Positions 55,129 through 63,122 of a stretch of 64,000 bases of DNA are shown here, one piece after another. Every line of letters starts with the position of its first letter. Position 1 is the stretch's first letter. The DNA is taken from positions 1 through 64,000 of the forward strand of contig NZ_JADQTO010000023.1 in NCBI RefSeq assembly GCF_015704865.1, read 5' to 3'. Made by a program: the position numbers and the translations under genes. The notes beneath the pieces were generated by a model. It had not been told where the DNA came from. It did no database searches and saw only the letters and a program-made list of their open reading frames with translations. The DNA is from Actinoplanes aureus. GTDB lineage: Bacteria > Actinomycetota > Actinomycetes > Mycobacteriales > Micromonosporaceae.

Positions 55129-55755
55129 CTAGGACTCCTTGACCGCAATGGTCTCGACGGTGTTCGCCACGTGCTCGAACGCGTCGCAGGCGGCCTCGAG
55201 CTCGTCGACGACCTCCTTCATCTTGAGGACGGTGAGGGCGTCGTACTCACCGGAGAAGAGGCGGACCAGCAACATCCGGTACGCCCGGTCGCCGTCGTTC
55301 TCCAGCCGGTTGATCTCGATCCAGTACTCCTCGAGGCCCTTCATCGACTTGAGCCGGGGCATGGCATCCGCGGTGATCTTCGCCTGCTGATCCAGGACGG
55401 TCACCAGCTCGTGCATCTCCCGGGGCAGCGACGGCAGGGCGGTCAGCCCGTACAGGTAGAGCAGGTTGCCGGCCGCCTCCAGGTGGTCCATCACGTCGTC
55501 GAGCTGCGAGCCCAGCGAGTAGATGTCCTCCCGGTCGAACGGGGTGATGAAGGTGGAGTTGATCTTCTTGTAGAGCTGATGGGTGATCGAGTCGCTGTCG
55601 TGCTCCACATCGCTCAGCCGGTCGGCGACCGACTGCACGTCCACTCCGGGCAGGGCCAGCTCGTTGAGCAGTTCGGTGCCCTTCACCAGGTTGAGCGCGG
55701 CCTTGGTGAAGAGTTCGTAAAAGGCGCCCTCGACGGGACGGAATGAGAACTTCAC
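55129..55755 (-). CDS. DUF47 (PhoU-like) regulator of PiT
   Basis: 208 residues, all helical: KFSFRPVEGAFYELFTKAAL, EHDSDSITHQLYKKINSTFI, TPFDREDIYSLGSQLDDVMD. This is the DUF47/TIGR00153 PhoU-like family usually coded directly before a PiT gene and thought to bind it at the inner face. The conserved E/DxxxD clusters bind metal in PhoU proteins. GTG 55755 has GAGG upstream; the extra 16 codons before it look non-coding. A weak PHO-like pair (55810-55831) lies upstream. Confidence 0.9.
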   Translation of the reverse strand: MKFSFRPVEGAFYELFTKAALNLVKGTELLNELALPGVDVQSVADRLSDVEHDSDSITHQLYKKINSTFITPFDREDIYSLGSQLDDVMDHLEAAGNLLYLYGLTALPSLPREMHELVTVLDQQAKITADAMPRLKSMKGLEEYWIEINRLENDGDRAYRMLLVRLFSGEYDALTVLKMKEVVDELEAACDAFEHVANTVETIAVKES

Positions 55756-55857
55756 TGCGCGGACCTCGATCGACGGGCTTCTGATGGATCTGGCGGAAGG
55801 CATGCTATCGGTCCACGCTGGTTCACCCTTTCGCCACGTGCCTAAACAGGCTCGTGC

Positions 55858-56808
55858 TCAAACAGGCTCGCGGCGACCGGCGGTACGGGGGGCGTTGGGC
55901 CGGGGCGCGGTGCGGCGCACCGCCCTGGTCGGCAGGTGAGGCATCGGGGTGGCGCTGATCGGGTGCCGGCGGAGGTGTTTGACGAGTCCGCTGTGGTCCG
56001 AGTCGGCGATCACATCCACACCGGCGGCTCCGAGCTCGGCCCAGATCGCCGCACGCACCCGGCGCGGCCCGTCGGGCAGGCCCGAGATCCGGACCGTACG
56101 ACCGTCATCGTGGGCCGCCCGGACCAGCGCGTGCAGCAGGTGTCGCTCCTCGGCGGCGATCGGTTCGCGTCCGTCCCAGCCGAACCGCCGGGTCCACGGC
56201 TCGCTGATCATCGGGACCAGAACCGGCGGCGCGGACTGCGAGCCGAGATCGTCGAAGGTGCCGTCGGCGAAGGCGTACCGGTCCGGTTCGGCGGCGAGCA
56301 GCTCGCGGGCGTCCACGATGCCGGAGACGGTCACGGTCACCACGCCCGGTGTGAGCACGCCGTTGCGGCACCGGCTCAGCAGCGCGGCGTGATCCCGGAG
56401 CTGCCGGTCCAGCATCCGGTAGGCGCGCAGCAGGGACTCCGCGTCCCGGTTCGCCCCGCCGAACTCGATCACCAGCCGGAACGGCATACCCTGATCGCGC
56501 CAGAGACGCCCGCCGGCCTGCGCCCGGGTGAAGAGCGGGGCGAGGACCAGCCGCCGCAGGGTGCGGCCGGGCTGCGGTGCGCCGGGGCCGAGGAAGAGCT
56601 CACCATGTGGTCCGGGGACCACCGGCACGGTCATCCCGCCCAGCCCGAGCCGGAGCACTCCCGGCAGCGGATCGACGATCTCGCCACCGACGAGGGCGTG
56701 ACCGGCGGCAACGCACGGGCGGGAGCGGCGCAGCATCGCGACCGAGACCGCACCACCGGCCCCGGCGAGCCCGGCCAGACTGCCCGCGAGAGTCGCCATG
56801 TCCTGCAC
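55858..56808 (-). CDS. GDPD/PLC-like protein with lost catalytic residues
   Basis: 316 residues. The second half follows the PI-PLC-like/glycerophosphodiester phosphodiesterase group (PFRLVIEFGGANRDAESLL, YAFADGTFDDLGS, PMISEPWTRRFGW, AELGAAGVDVIADSDHSGLV). The first half has no HNDYEH-type histidine motif and where ExD metal ligands are expected it reads VPVVPGPHGELFLG. The enzyme is thus probably inactive or changed. An N-terminal hydrophobic segment (LAGSLAGLAGAGGAVSVAML) could be a membrane anchor. GTG 56808 is used; ATG 56799 is possible. Confidence 0.68.
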   Translation of the reverse strand: MQDMATLAGSLAGLAGAGGAVSVAMLRRSRPCVAAGHALVGGEIVDPLPGVLRLGLGGMTVPVVPGPHGELFLGPGAPQPGRTLRRLVLAPLFTRAQAGGRLWRDQGMPFRLVIEFGGANRDAESLLRAYRMLDRQLRDHAALLSRCRNGVLTPGVVTVTVSGIVDARELLAAEPDRYAFADGTFDDLGSQSAPPVLVPMISEPWTRRFGWDGREPIAAEERHLLHALVRAAHDDGRTVRISGLPDGPRRVRAAIWAELGAAGVDVIADSDHSGLVKHLRRHPISATPMPHLPTRAVRRTAPRPNAPRTAGRREPV

Positions 56809-56898
56809 GACGCACCATCCGATTCGTACTTTATAGGTGTTTCATACTGTGGCACAGGTGATACCCGCCGCCGGGCAATCTCGCGCAGAATTCCCCCT

Positions 56899-57783
56899 AT
56901 GCCGTCCCTGACCACAACCGAGTTCGAGGCCCAGCGTCCCTACCTGATGGCCGTGGCGTACCGGATGCTGGGCAGCCGGGCCGAGGCCGAGGACGCCGTG
57001 CAGGAAGCCTGGCTGCGCTACGCGCAGCATCGGGACGAGATCCGGGATGCGCGCGGGTGGCTCACCACGGTCACCGCGCGCATCTGCCTGGACCAGCTCA
57101 ATTCGGCACGGGTACGCCGAGCCGCGTACCCGGGGCAGTGGCTGCCCGCGTACGTCGTCGACCCGGACGCCGACCCGGCCGACCACGCCGAGCGGGCCGA
57201 CCAGGTCAGCGTGGCGCTGCTCGTCGTGCTCGAGCGGCTCACCCCGGAGCAGCGGGTCGCCTTCGTCCTGCACGACGCGTTCGGTGTGCCGTTCGACGAG
57301 GTGGCCGAGGTGCTCGACACCACGCCGGCCGCGGCCCGGCAGCACGCGTCCCGGGCCCGGCGTGCGGTCTCGGCCGGCGACATTAGGCACACCGCGGGGT
57401 TGGCCGAGCAGCGCAAGGTGCTGACGGCGTTTCTCAGCGCGGCACAGAGCGGGGACATGCGTACGCTCGCCGCGGTCCTCGCGCCCGACGTGGTCACCAT
57501 CGGTGACGGGGGTGGTGTGGTGCGTACCGCGCTGAACCAGGTCACCGGCGCCGAAAAGGTGGCCCGGTTCTGGGTCGGTCTGCTGCGGAACAAGATGGCC
57601 GACGTCGTCGAGGCCGAGGTCGAGCCGGTGCTCGTCAACGGTTCCGCCGCGGTGATGCTGCGCGGTGTCCGCTCGGACGGGGAGCAGGTGCTCGCGGTCC
57701 TCGCCGTCGCGGTGGACGGCGGCCGGATCACCGGGCTGTTCAACCAGCAGAACCCGGAGAAGGTGTTAGTGGGTGACCTCTAG
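56899..57783 (+). CDS. ECF41-type RNA polymerase sigma factor (SigJ-like)
   Basis: 294 residues. Sigma region 2 (RPYLMAVAYRMLGSRAEAEDAVQEAW), region 4 (LTPEQRVAFVLHDAFGVPFDEVAEVLD) and a C-terminal SnoaL-like domain of about 120 residues. The latter has the ECF41 mark DGGG (VVTIGDGGGVVRT) and ends near LFNQQNPEKVL. In ECF41 factors the C-terminal domain itself replaces the anti-sigma factor and controls activity. The usual oxidoreductase partner gene is not adjacent. The end overlaps the convergent DUF402 gene by 18 bp. Confidence 0.9.
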   Translation: MPSLTTTEFEAQRPYLMAVAYRMLGSRAEAEDAVQEAWLRYAQHRDEIRDARGWLTTVTARICLDQLNSARVRRAAYPGQWLPAYVVDPDADPADHAERADQVSVALLVVLERLTPEQRVAFVLHDAFGVPFDEVAEVLDTTPAAARQHASRARRAVSAGDIRHTAGLAEQRKVLTAFLSAAQSGDMRTLAAVLAPDVVTIGDGGGVVRTALNQVTGAEKVARFWVGLLRNKMADVVEAEVEPVLVNGSAAVMLRGVRSDGEQVLAVLAVAVDGGRITGLFNQQNPEKVLVGDL

Positions 57784-58272
57784 CAGGTGCTTGCGGTAGT
57801 GCGTGGCGAACGGCTCGGTGCCGTCGCCGAGCGACGCCAGCAGCTGCCGGGCCGCCGCCTGGGCGTTGCCGACCACGTCCTCCGGGTACCCGAAGGCCTT
57901 CCGGTGCTCCTCGAACTCGTCCTCGTCGCGCAGCTCGACCACCCCGGTCTCGCGGCGCCGCACCGCGTCCAGATCCAGGTCGACGATGTGCACGGTGTCG
58001 CCCTCCCAGCGGGCCGGCGTGGTGATGTCGCAGTACACCTCGCTGGTCCGCGGTGGTGGGTTGAACATCCCGGTCCACCAGGCGTGGTGCGGGATGAGCA
58101 GGACGAACGGGATCTGCTCGACCGACGGGCGGCCGTGGTAGACCGAGGCCGTTCCGCGAGTCACGCCGACCCAGATGCCGAGGTCGTCCTCGGCCAGACG
58201 GCGGGCCGGGTAGTCACGATGCGCCGAACCGTCGTACTTCGTGTAGATGACCCGGACCATCTCGCTCGGCAT
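57766..58272 (-). CDS. DUF402 protein
   Basis: 168 residues: VIYTKYDGSAHRDYPARRL, WWTGMFNPPPRTSEVYCDIT, HIVDLDLDAVR and LRDEDEFEEHRKAFGYPEDV. This is the DUF402 fold, whose members include nucleoside-diphosphate or triphosphate phosphatases with a metal site made by Asp and Glu. The DLDLDAVR and DEDEFEEH acidic clusters are in place. ATG 58272 is set by TAGGGT seven bases upstream. Confidence 0.85.
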   Translation of the reverse strand: MPSEMVRVIYTKYDGSAHRDYPARRLAEDDLGIWVGVTRGTASVYHGRPSVEQIPFVLLIPHHAWWTGMFNPPPRTSEVYCDITTPARWEGDTVHIVDLDLDAVRRRETGVVELRDEDEFEEHRKAFGYPEDVVGNAQAAARQLLASLGDGTEPFATHYRKHLLEVTH

Positions 58273-58279
58273 GAGGTGC

Positions 58280-58285
58280 ACCCTA
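58280..58285 (-). promoter_or_regulatory. -10 box TAGGGT of the DUF402 gene
   Basis: On the minus strand seven bases before ATG 58272; part of a 56-bp divergent promoter region shared with the helicase gene. Confidence 0.5.
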
Positions 58286-58316
58286 GCGGTGGGCCGGTTC
58301 TGTCGGTGGTGGCGGG

Positions 58317-58322
58317 TACGGT
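58317..58322 (+). promoter_or_regulatory. -10 box TACGGT of the helicase gene
   Basis: Six bases before GTG 58329, no ribosome site. Confidence 0.5.
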
Positions 58323-58328
58323 TCCTCC

Positions 58329-60335
58329 GTGCCCGCAGCTACCAAGAAGAAGGCCACCGCCGAGAAGCTCCTCGCCGCCGCAGTCGGAGCCGTCCCCGGA
58401 GGGTCCGCCCGCCCGGGTCAGCAGGCCATGGTCGAGGCCATCGAGAAGGCGATCAAGGACCGCGAGCACCTGCTCGTCCAGGCCGGGACGGGCACCGGCA
58501 AGAGCCTGGGCTACCTGACGCCGGCACTGCTCGTGGAGGGTCCGGTGGTGGTCTCCACGGCCACCCTGGCCCTGCAGAACCAGTTGGTCGAGCACGACCT
58601 GCCGCGCCTGGCCACGGCGGTCGAGCCGGTGCTCGGGCGCAAACCGACCTTCGCCGTGCTGAAAGGCCGGCACCACTACCTCTGCGTGGCGAAACTCGAG
58701 CACGCCGACGAGGAGACGCCCACCGACACGCTCTTCGACGACGCGCCCGCGCCCAAGTCCGGGCAGTGGCTGGGCGAGGCGGGCCGGCTCGGCAAGCAGA
58801 TCCTGCGGATCCGCTCCTGGGCGGAGAAGACCGAGACCGGCGACCGCGACGAGCTGGACCCCGGGGTGGACGACACGGCGTGGCGGCAGGTCTCCATGCC
58901 GGCCCGGGACTGCGTCGGTGCCGGCCGCTGTCCGTACGGGCAGGAGTGCTTCGCCGATGCCTCCCGGGTCCGGGCGCGGGAGGCCGACATCGTGGTCACC
59001 AACCACAGCCTGCTCGCCGTCGACATGATCGCCGGCCGGCAGATCGTGCCGCCGCACAAACTGCTCGTCGTCGACGAGGCGCACGAGCTGGCCGACCGGG
59101 TCTCCTCGGCGTCCCAGGCCGAGATCACCCCGGAGGCCGTCGAGCGGGCCGGCCGCCGAGCACGCACCCTGATCCCGCCCTCCGCCGCCGAGGCGCTGGC
59201 CGCCGCGGCGGACGCGCTCACCGTGGGCCTCGCCGACGTTCCCGCGGGGCGGCTCACCACCGGCCTGCCGGACGGTCTGCGTCTGGCCGTGACCCAGCTG
59301 GAGTCGGCGACCCGGGCCGCGCTCACCGCCATCGGTGACGTCAAGGCCGACGACCCGGACCCGGTCGGCAAGCAGGCCGCCAAGGCCGTCCTGGACGAGC
59401 TCTCCAAGACCGCGCAGCGGCTCCTCGAGGAGGAGGAGTCCGACGTCGCCTGGGTGGAGAAATCCGACCTCGGCCACGGGCGGCGGGCCCTCGTGGTCGC
59501 ACCGCTCTCGGTCGCCGGCACCCTCTCCCAAAGCCTGTACTCGGATCGCACCGTCGTGGTCACCTCGGCGACGCTGACCCTGGGCGGCCGCTTCGACACG
59601 GTGGCCCGGTCGCTCGGCCTCCCGGTGGCCGCACCCGGGCCGGACGGCGCCCCGGCCTCCGGGGACGGCTGGACCTCGCTGGACGTCGGCTCGCCGTTCG
59701 ACTACGGCAAGCAGGGGATTCTGTATGTGGCGGCGCATCTGCCCCGGCCCGCCATGTCCGGGCTGCCCGACGCGGCGGGAGCGGAGCTGCTCCGGCTGGT
59801 GGAGGCGCTCGGCGGGCGTACGCTCGGGCTCTTCTCCTCCCGCAAGGCCGCCACCCAGGCGGCCGAGCTGTTGCGTGCCAAGACCGACCTGCCGATCCTG
59901 CTCCAGGGTGACGAGACGCTGCCGATCCTGGTCCGCAAGTTCCGGGAGGACAAGGCGAGCTGCCTCTTCGGGGTGATGTCGCTGTGGCAGGGCGTGGACG
60001 TGCCCGGCGACGCCTGCCAGCTCGTGGTGATCGACCGGCTGCCGTTCCCGCGCCCCGACGAGCCGCTGGCCGCGGCCCGCTCGGCCGCGGTCGACGCGAG
60101 CGGCGGCTCCGGCTTCGCGGCGGTGAGCGTGCCGATAGCGGCGGTCCGGCTGGCCCAGGGCGTCGGCCGGCTGATCCGCTCAACCGGCGACAAGGGCGTG
60201 GTGGCGGTCCTCGACTCACGCCTGGAGACCGCAAGGGGCTACGGCGCCTTCCTGCGCAAGTCACTGCCCCCGTTCTGGTACACGACACGCTCCGAGGTGG
60301 CGCTGGGTGCGCTCACCCGCTTGGCCAAGAGCTGA
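58329..60335 (+). CDS. DinG/XPD-family ATP-dependent DNA helicase
   Basis: 668 residues of superfamily 2. Walker A GTGTGKS at 53-59, four cysteines C119, C195, C201 and C207 that fit the 4Fe-4S cluster of XPD/DinG helicases, DEAH at 249-252 (LLVVDEAHELAD), helicase motif III VVTSATLTLGG and C-terminal motif VI AQGVGRLIRS. It unwinds DNA 5' to 3' and in this family clears R-loops or repairs replication forks. GTG start set by TACGGT. Imperfect repeats follow it. Confidence 0.93.
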   Translation: MPAATKKKATAEKLLAAAVGAVPGGSARPGQQAMVEAIEKAIKDREHLLVQAGTGTGKSLGYLTPALLVEGPVVVSTATLALQNQLVEHDLPRLATAVEPVLGRKPTFAVLKGRHHYLCVAKLEHADEETPTDTLFDDAPAPKSGQWLGEAGRLGKQILRIRSWAEKTETGDRDELDPGVDDTAWRQVSMPARDCVGAGRCPYGQECFADASRVRAREADIVVTNHSLLAVDMIAGRQIVPPHKLLVVDEAHELADRVSSASQAEITPEAVERAGRRARTLIPPSAAEALAAAADALTVGLADVPAGRLTTGLPDGLRLAVTQLESATRAALTAIGDVKADDPDPVGKQAAKAVLDELSKTAQRLLEEEESDVAWVEKSDLGHGRRALVVAPLSVAGTLSQSLYSDRTVVVTSATLTLGGRFDTVARSLGLPVAAPGPDGAPASGDGWTSLDVGSPFDYGKQGILYVAAHLPRPAMSGLPDAAGAELLRLVEALGGRTLGLFSSRKAATQAAELLRAKTDLPILLQGDETLPILVRKFREDKASCLFGVMSLWQGVDVPGDACQLVVIDRLPFPRPDEPLAAARSAAVDASGGSGFAAVSVPIAAVRLAQGVGRLIRSTGDKGVVAVLDSRLETARGYGAFLRKSLPPFWYTTRSEVALGALTRLAKS

Positions 60336-60360
60336 CCGTCGTGCTGGCCCATCCACAAGG

Positions 60361-60590
60361 CCGCGTTGTTGCTCCGTGGCCGCCTGGCCGGGAGCCGGCG
60401 GTGTTGCCTGCGCTCGCCGTTTTGCGGACAGCCGGCCGCGTTGTTGCTCGCTCGTCGCCTGGCCGTGAGCCGGCCGCCTTGTTGCCCGCGCCTGCCGCTT
60501 TGCGGCCAGTCGTTGTTGCTCGTTCGTCGCCGCACCCGCCTGGCCGGGATCCGGCGGTGTTGCTCGCTCGTTCCATGCCCGTCCCGGCCC
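60361..60590. repeat. imperfect 75-bp repeats, nearly three copies
   Basis: Copies start near 60361, 60436 and 60512. Shared blocks are CCGCGTTGTTGCTC, CGCCTGGCCG(G/T)GAxCCGGC and TTTGCGG(A/C)CAG. The region runs from the helicase stop to the NUDIX gene. Reading frames across it on both strands show odd Arg/Ala/Asn-rich peptides and no domain, so I take it as non-coding repeat DNA. Confidence 0.7.
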
Positions 60591-60600
60591 GGAGGCGCCC

Positions 60601-61026
60601 GTGCTGATGATTGCCTGCACCTTGCTCGTCGACTCGGACGGCGCGCTGCTGCTCCAGTTGCGCGACGACAAGGCGCCCTACTACCCGAATGTCTGGGGCC
60701 TGCCCGGCGGCACGGTCGAGGCCGGGGAGACCCCGGTGGAGGGCGCCGCCCGCGAGCTGTGGGAGGAGTCCCGGCTCCGTCCGGTCGCGCCGCTGCGGCT
60801 CTTCGTCCGCCAGGAGCTGCCCGAGCAGGGGCGGGTGAAGCACTACTTCCACGGCACGACGACGGCCCGGCAGGCGGACGTCGTGCTCGGTGAGGGCGCC
60901 GCCATGCTCTTCATCCCGGCGGCCGAGGTTCTGGATCGCCCGTTCACCCCGGGCAGCGCCGAAGTCATCGAGCGATTTCTCTCGTCGCCGGAGTATTCAG
61001 CGGCGCTCAGATATAGTCATGAGTAA
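60601..61026 (+). CDS. small NUDIX hydrolase (MutT-like)
   Basis: 141 residues. Nudix box GGTVEAGETPVEGAARELWEES has the G-x5-E-x7-RExxEE pattern; the last glycine of the consensus (EEXGU) is replaced, reading EESRL. It should cleave a nucleoside-diphosphate compound, but specificity is open. GTG 60601 has GGAGG five bases upstream; ATG 60607 is possible. Confidence 0.85.
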   Translation: MLMIACTLLVDSDGALLLQLRDDKAPYYPNVWGLPGGTVEAGETPVEGAARELWEESRLRPVAPLRLFVRQELPEQGRVKHYFHGTTTARQADVVLGEGAAMLFIPAAEVLDRPFTPGSAEVIERFLSSPEYSAALRYSHE

Positions 61027-61078
61027 GCTGTCGCAAGTAAACTAGTCACATGCCAAACGCAGTTGCCCGGCCATGCCC

Positions 61079-61084
61079 TACCGT
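61079..61084 (+). promoter_or_regulatory. -10 box TACCGT of the toxin-antitoxin operon
   Basis: Seven bases before ATG 61092. A second box TAAACT (61038-61043) six bases before an in-frame ATG at 61050 is an alternative, but the codons between 61050 and 61092 lack the usual third-position bias. Confidence 0.5.
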
Positions 61085-61091
61085 TGGAGGC

Positions 61092-61310
61092 ATGCCGACC
61101 GAGCGGATCACTCTCGACCTCGACGCGACCGCCCTGTATGCAGCCCGGATCGCAGCCGAGACGCGGGATGTGCCGCTGTCGGACTGGATCTCGAAAGTCT
61201 TACGTGAGCGTGCGATCGCGGAGGCGATGGAGTCCCACGTTGTACGCGAAGCTCCACCGGGCTGGGAGGAGGAGACGCTGGAGCGAATCTTCGGGATCGA
61301 TGACAAGTGA
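61092..61310 (+). CDS. ribbon-helix-helix antitoxin
   Basis: 72 residues. MPTERITLDLDATALYAARI forms the DNA-binding strand and first helix of a ribbon-helix-helix, followed by LSDWISKVLRERAIAEAMES. The acidic C-terminus (PPGWEEETLERIFGIDDK) is typical for the toxin-binding part. The toxin gene overlaps its stop by GTGA. It should neutralise the toxin and repress its own promoter. GGAGG is only one base from the ATG, so a leaderless start is more likely. Confidence 0.82.
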   Translation: MPTERITLDLDATALYAARIAAETRDVPLSDWISKVLRERAIAEAMESHVVREAPPGWEEETLERIFGIDDK

Positions 61311-61609
61311 GGCGCGGGGAAGTCTGGACCGTGGTTCGGCTAGGTCACGAACGCAAGGTCATCATCGTGGGACACGACGGCGTGACGGCACGGCGATCGG
61401 GCGCCTTGGTCGTGCCGATCTCCGATGTCGCGCCATCCGAGATCGTCGAGCCGGTTGTTGCCGACACCGACGGAGTCACGCTGGGCGTGGCTCAAGTGCC
61501 GAGAGTCGGCGAGGTGCACAAGGACTATCTCAAGTCGCGGGCCGGCGCTCTGGCTCCGGCGAGCGCTGAGATCGTGGACATGGCGCTTCGGGTGGCACTT
61601 GCCCTTTGA
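61307..61609 (+). CDS. MazF/PemK-family toxin
   Basis: 100 residues: MRRGEVWTVVRLGHERKVII opens the MazF fold, then ALVVPISDV, GVTLGVAQVPRVGEVHKDYL and the C-terminal helix AEIVDMALRVALAL. MazF toxins cut RNA at short sequence sites. The usual R/K-x-x-V-x-P strand and the RGE start are present; catalytic residues in this subgroup vary. Translationally coupled to the antitoxin. Confidence 0.83.
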   Translation: MRRGEVWTVVRLGHERKVIIVGHDGVTARRSGALVVPISDVAPSEIVEPVVADTDGVTLGVAQVPRVGEVHKDYLKSRAGALAPASAEIVDMALRVALAL

Positions 61610-61624
61610 GGGCGGCATGTCACC

Positions 61625-62587
61625 ATGGCTGCCGTGACGGGGCCGGGGTATGGGTATCCGCCGCCGGCTCGGCCGGTGCGGCGGCGACGGTGGCTGGTGT
61701 GGGCGGTCGGCGCCTGGATCGTGGTGCTGCTGGCGGCCGTGTTCTGGTCGGTGCGCAACGACGCGGCGACGGTGCAGGAGCAGCGGGACATCGGTCATGC
61801 CGTGCCGGAGCTGCGGCGAGCCACCGGGGCGCTGGTCACCGCGGCTCAGGACGAGCGGTGGGCGATCCGGTTGGGTGAGTTGCGGGTCGACGACTGCTCG
61901 CTCAACCCGGCATGGACCGGCCGGCGAGTCAGCCGCGACCTGACCGTCTACGTGCCGGAGGGCGACGCCCAGGCCGCGCTGGACGGGATCACTGCGGGGC
62001 TGCCGGACACTTACGGCGCCAGCGTGGTCGCTGCTCGTGGCGGTACTCAGCTTTCGCTGTTCGCGGACGCCGGCGGGTTCATCGCGATCGACGCCGAGGC
62101 GCGGTCGAGCGATCAGGTGCTCACCGTCCGGGTGGATTCCGGCTGCCGGCCACCGACCGGGAAGGTCGACGAGTCCGACCCGGTGGCGGGCCCGGCACCG
62201 GAACTCTTCGCCGGCACGCTGGCCGCCCTCACCGCGACCGGCGATCAGCGCGAGCCGAGCGCCGAGGGCACGCCCGGCCCGGGAGGCGAGTCCGGGGCCA
62301 CGCCCGGCTCGGGAAGCGAGCCGGGTGCTGGAGGCGCGACGGGCAGTAAGGCTGGCCCCAGGGTCAGGGCGGTGACGTGCCCGACGGGTGGGACCGCGGC
62401 CACCTTCGAGGCGGACGCTGGAACGGCCGATCCGGACGATGCGCCGCGCGGGGTTCCGGACGGGCTGACTCCGGTGTGGTCAGAGCCGGGCGGGTGGGCG
62501 TACCGGATCGGGGCGGAATCGGTCGTGGTCACGAACCAGGGTGGGCGGCTTGTGGTGAGCGTCACTACCGGCTGCCGGGCCGGCTGA
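61625..62587 (+). CDS. membrane-anchored extracellular protein, unknown
   Basis: 320 residues. A Pro/Arg-rich short N-terminus, one helix (WLVWAVGAWIVVLLAAVFW), then an external domain with four cysteines (DDCSLNPA, SGCRPP, VTCPTG and TGCRAG) in a symmetrical two-lobed arrangement joined by a Gly/Pro/Ser/Glu linker. The two halves may be related to each other, since each ends in (V/T)xxGC. No family recognised. It begins 15 bases after the toxin gene. Confidence 0.7.
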   Translation: MAAVTGPGYGYPPPARPVRRRRWLVWAVGAWIVVLLAAVFWSVRNDAATVQEQRDIGHAVPELRRATGALVTAAQDERWAIRLGELRVDDCSLNPAWTGRRVSRDLTVYVPEGDAQAALDGITAGLPDTYGASVVAARGGTQLSLFADAGGFIAIDAEARSSDQVLTVRVDSGCRPPTGKVDESDPVAGPAPELFAGTLAALTATGDQREPSAEGTPGPGGESGATPGSGSEPGAGGATGSKAGPRVRAVTCPTGGTAATFEADAGTADPDDAPRGVPDGLTPVWSEPGGWAYRIGAESVVVTNQGGRLVVSVTTGCRAG

Positions 62588-62635
62588 AAGCCGATCCGGC
62601 GAGCCGTTCCGGCCGGTCCGGCGAACGCAGCCGGC

Positions 62636-62671
62636 GGCTAACCCGGCTAACCCGGCTAACCCGGCTAGCCC
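62636..62671 (+). repeat. 9-bp tandem repeat, four units
   Basis: GGCTAACCC is repeated three times followed by GGCTAGCCC. It lies between convergent genes in a stretch with other CCGGC-type short repeats. Confidence 0.85.
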
Positions 62672-62735
62672 GGCGAATGGAGCCGGCAGCAAGCCGGCGG
62701 CCGGGACCGGGACCGGCTAGTAAAGCCGGGACCAA

Positions 62736-63098
62736 CTAGTAAACGACCGCCTGAGCGCCGTCCGACATGATCTCCTCGACGAAGACCGCGGCACCGGCGA
62801 TGCGGATGCCGGGCAGGACGTCGTCAGGCCCGATGTCGCGGCGGGCGGCGCACTGCGTGCAGGCCGTCACGCGACCGGCGGCGAGCAGGGCGTCCAGCAG
62901 GTCGGGCAGCGGCGCGGCGTGCGGCAGCTCGAATTCGGCCGCCCGGCCGGGCAGGGCGAACCAGGTGGACTCCCCGGTCAGCCAGAACGACACGTCCACG
63001 CCGGACGCGACGGCCGTGCTCGCCACGGTGAAAGCCTGCGAACAACGCTCCGGAGCGTCCGCTCCGGCGGTGGCCTTGACGACCAGCAAACGTGCCAT
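62736..63098 (-). CDS. DsrE-family protein
   Basis: 120 residues: MARLLVVKATAGADAPERCS is the DsrE/F opening, VDVSFWLTGESTWF the second strand-helix, and RVTACTQCAARRDIGPDDVL carries two cysteines in the place of the sulfur-carrying cysteine of DsrE/TusD. It may handle persulfide sulfur or be a peroxiredoxin-like protein. ATG 63098 is set by TATGCT seven bases upstream. Confidence 0.85.
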   Translation of the reverse strand: MARLLVVKATAGADAPERCSQAFTVASTAVASGVDVSFWLTGESTWFALPGRAAEFELPHAAPLPDLLDALLAAGRVTACTQCAARRDIGPDDVLPGIRIAGAAVFVEEIMSDGAQAVVY

Positions 63099-63105
63099 AC
63101 CGGCC

Positions 63106-63111
63106 AGCATA
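63106..63111 (-). promoter_or_regulatory. -10 box TATGCT of the DsrE gene, overlapping the opposite promoter
   Basis: Minus-strand hexamer seven bases before ATG 63098. It shares bases 63110-63111 with the plus-strand box TAAGAT. Confidence 0.55.
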
Positions 63112-63115
63112 AGAT
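63110..63115 (+). promoter_or_regulatory. -10 box TAAGAT of the small peptide-nitrobindin operon
   Basis: Seven bases before ATG 63123. Together with the minus-strand box this makes one compact bidirectional promoter in a 24-bp gap. Confidence 0.55.
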
Positions 63116-63122
63116 GGGCGCG

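Noticed and set aside
55810..55831. PHO box before the DUF47-PiT operon
   Set aside because: Only one unit (GTTCACCCTTT) matches well; its neighbour matches at four of seven core bases, so I mention it only in the gene entry.
55844..55870. Direct repeat AAACAGGCTCG at the 3' end of the GDPD-like gene
   Set aside because: Eleven bases twice, 16 apart; likely a small slippage event without a role.
60239..60852. Minus-strand reading frames across the 75-bp repeats
   Set aside because: Peptides are Arg/Ala/Asn-rich with no ribosome site, and they overlap the helicase and NUDIX genes.
61050..61091. Earlier antitoxin start at 61050 behind TAAACT
   Set aside because: The 14 extra codons lack G/C third-position bias and the extension has no family match; TACCGT fits the start at 61092.
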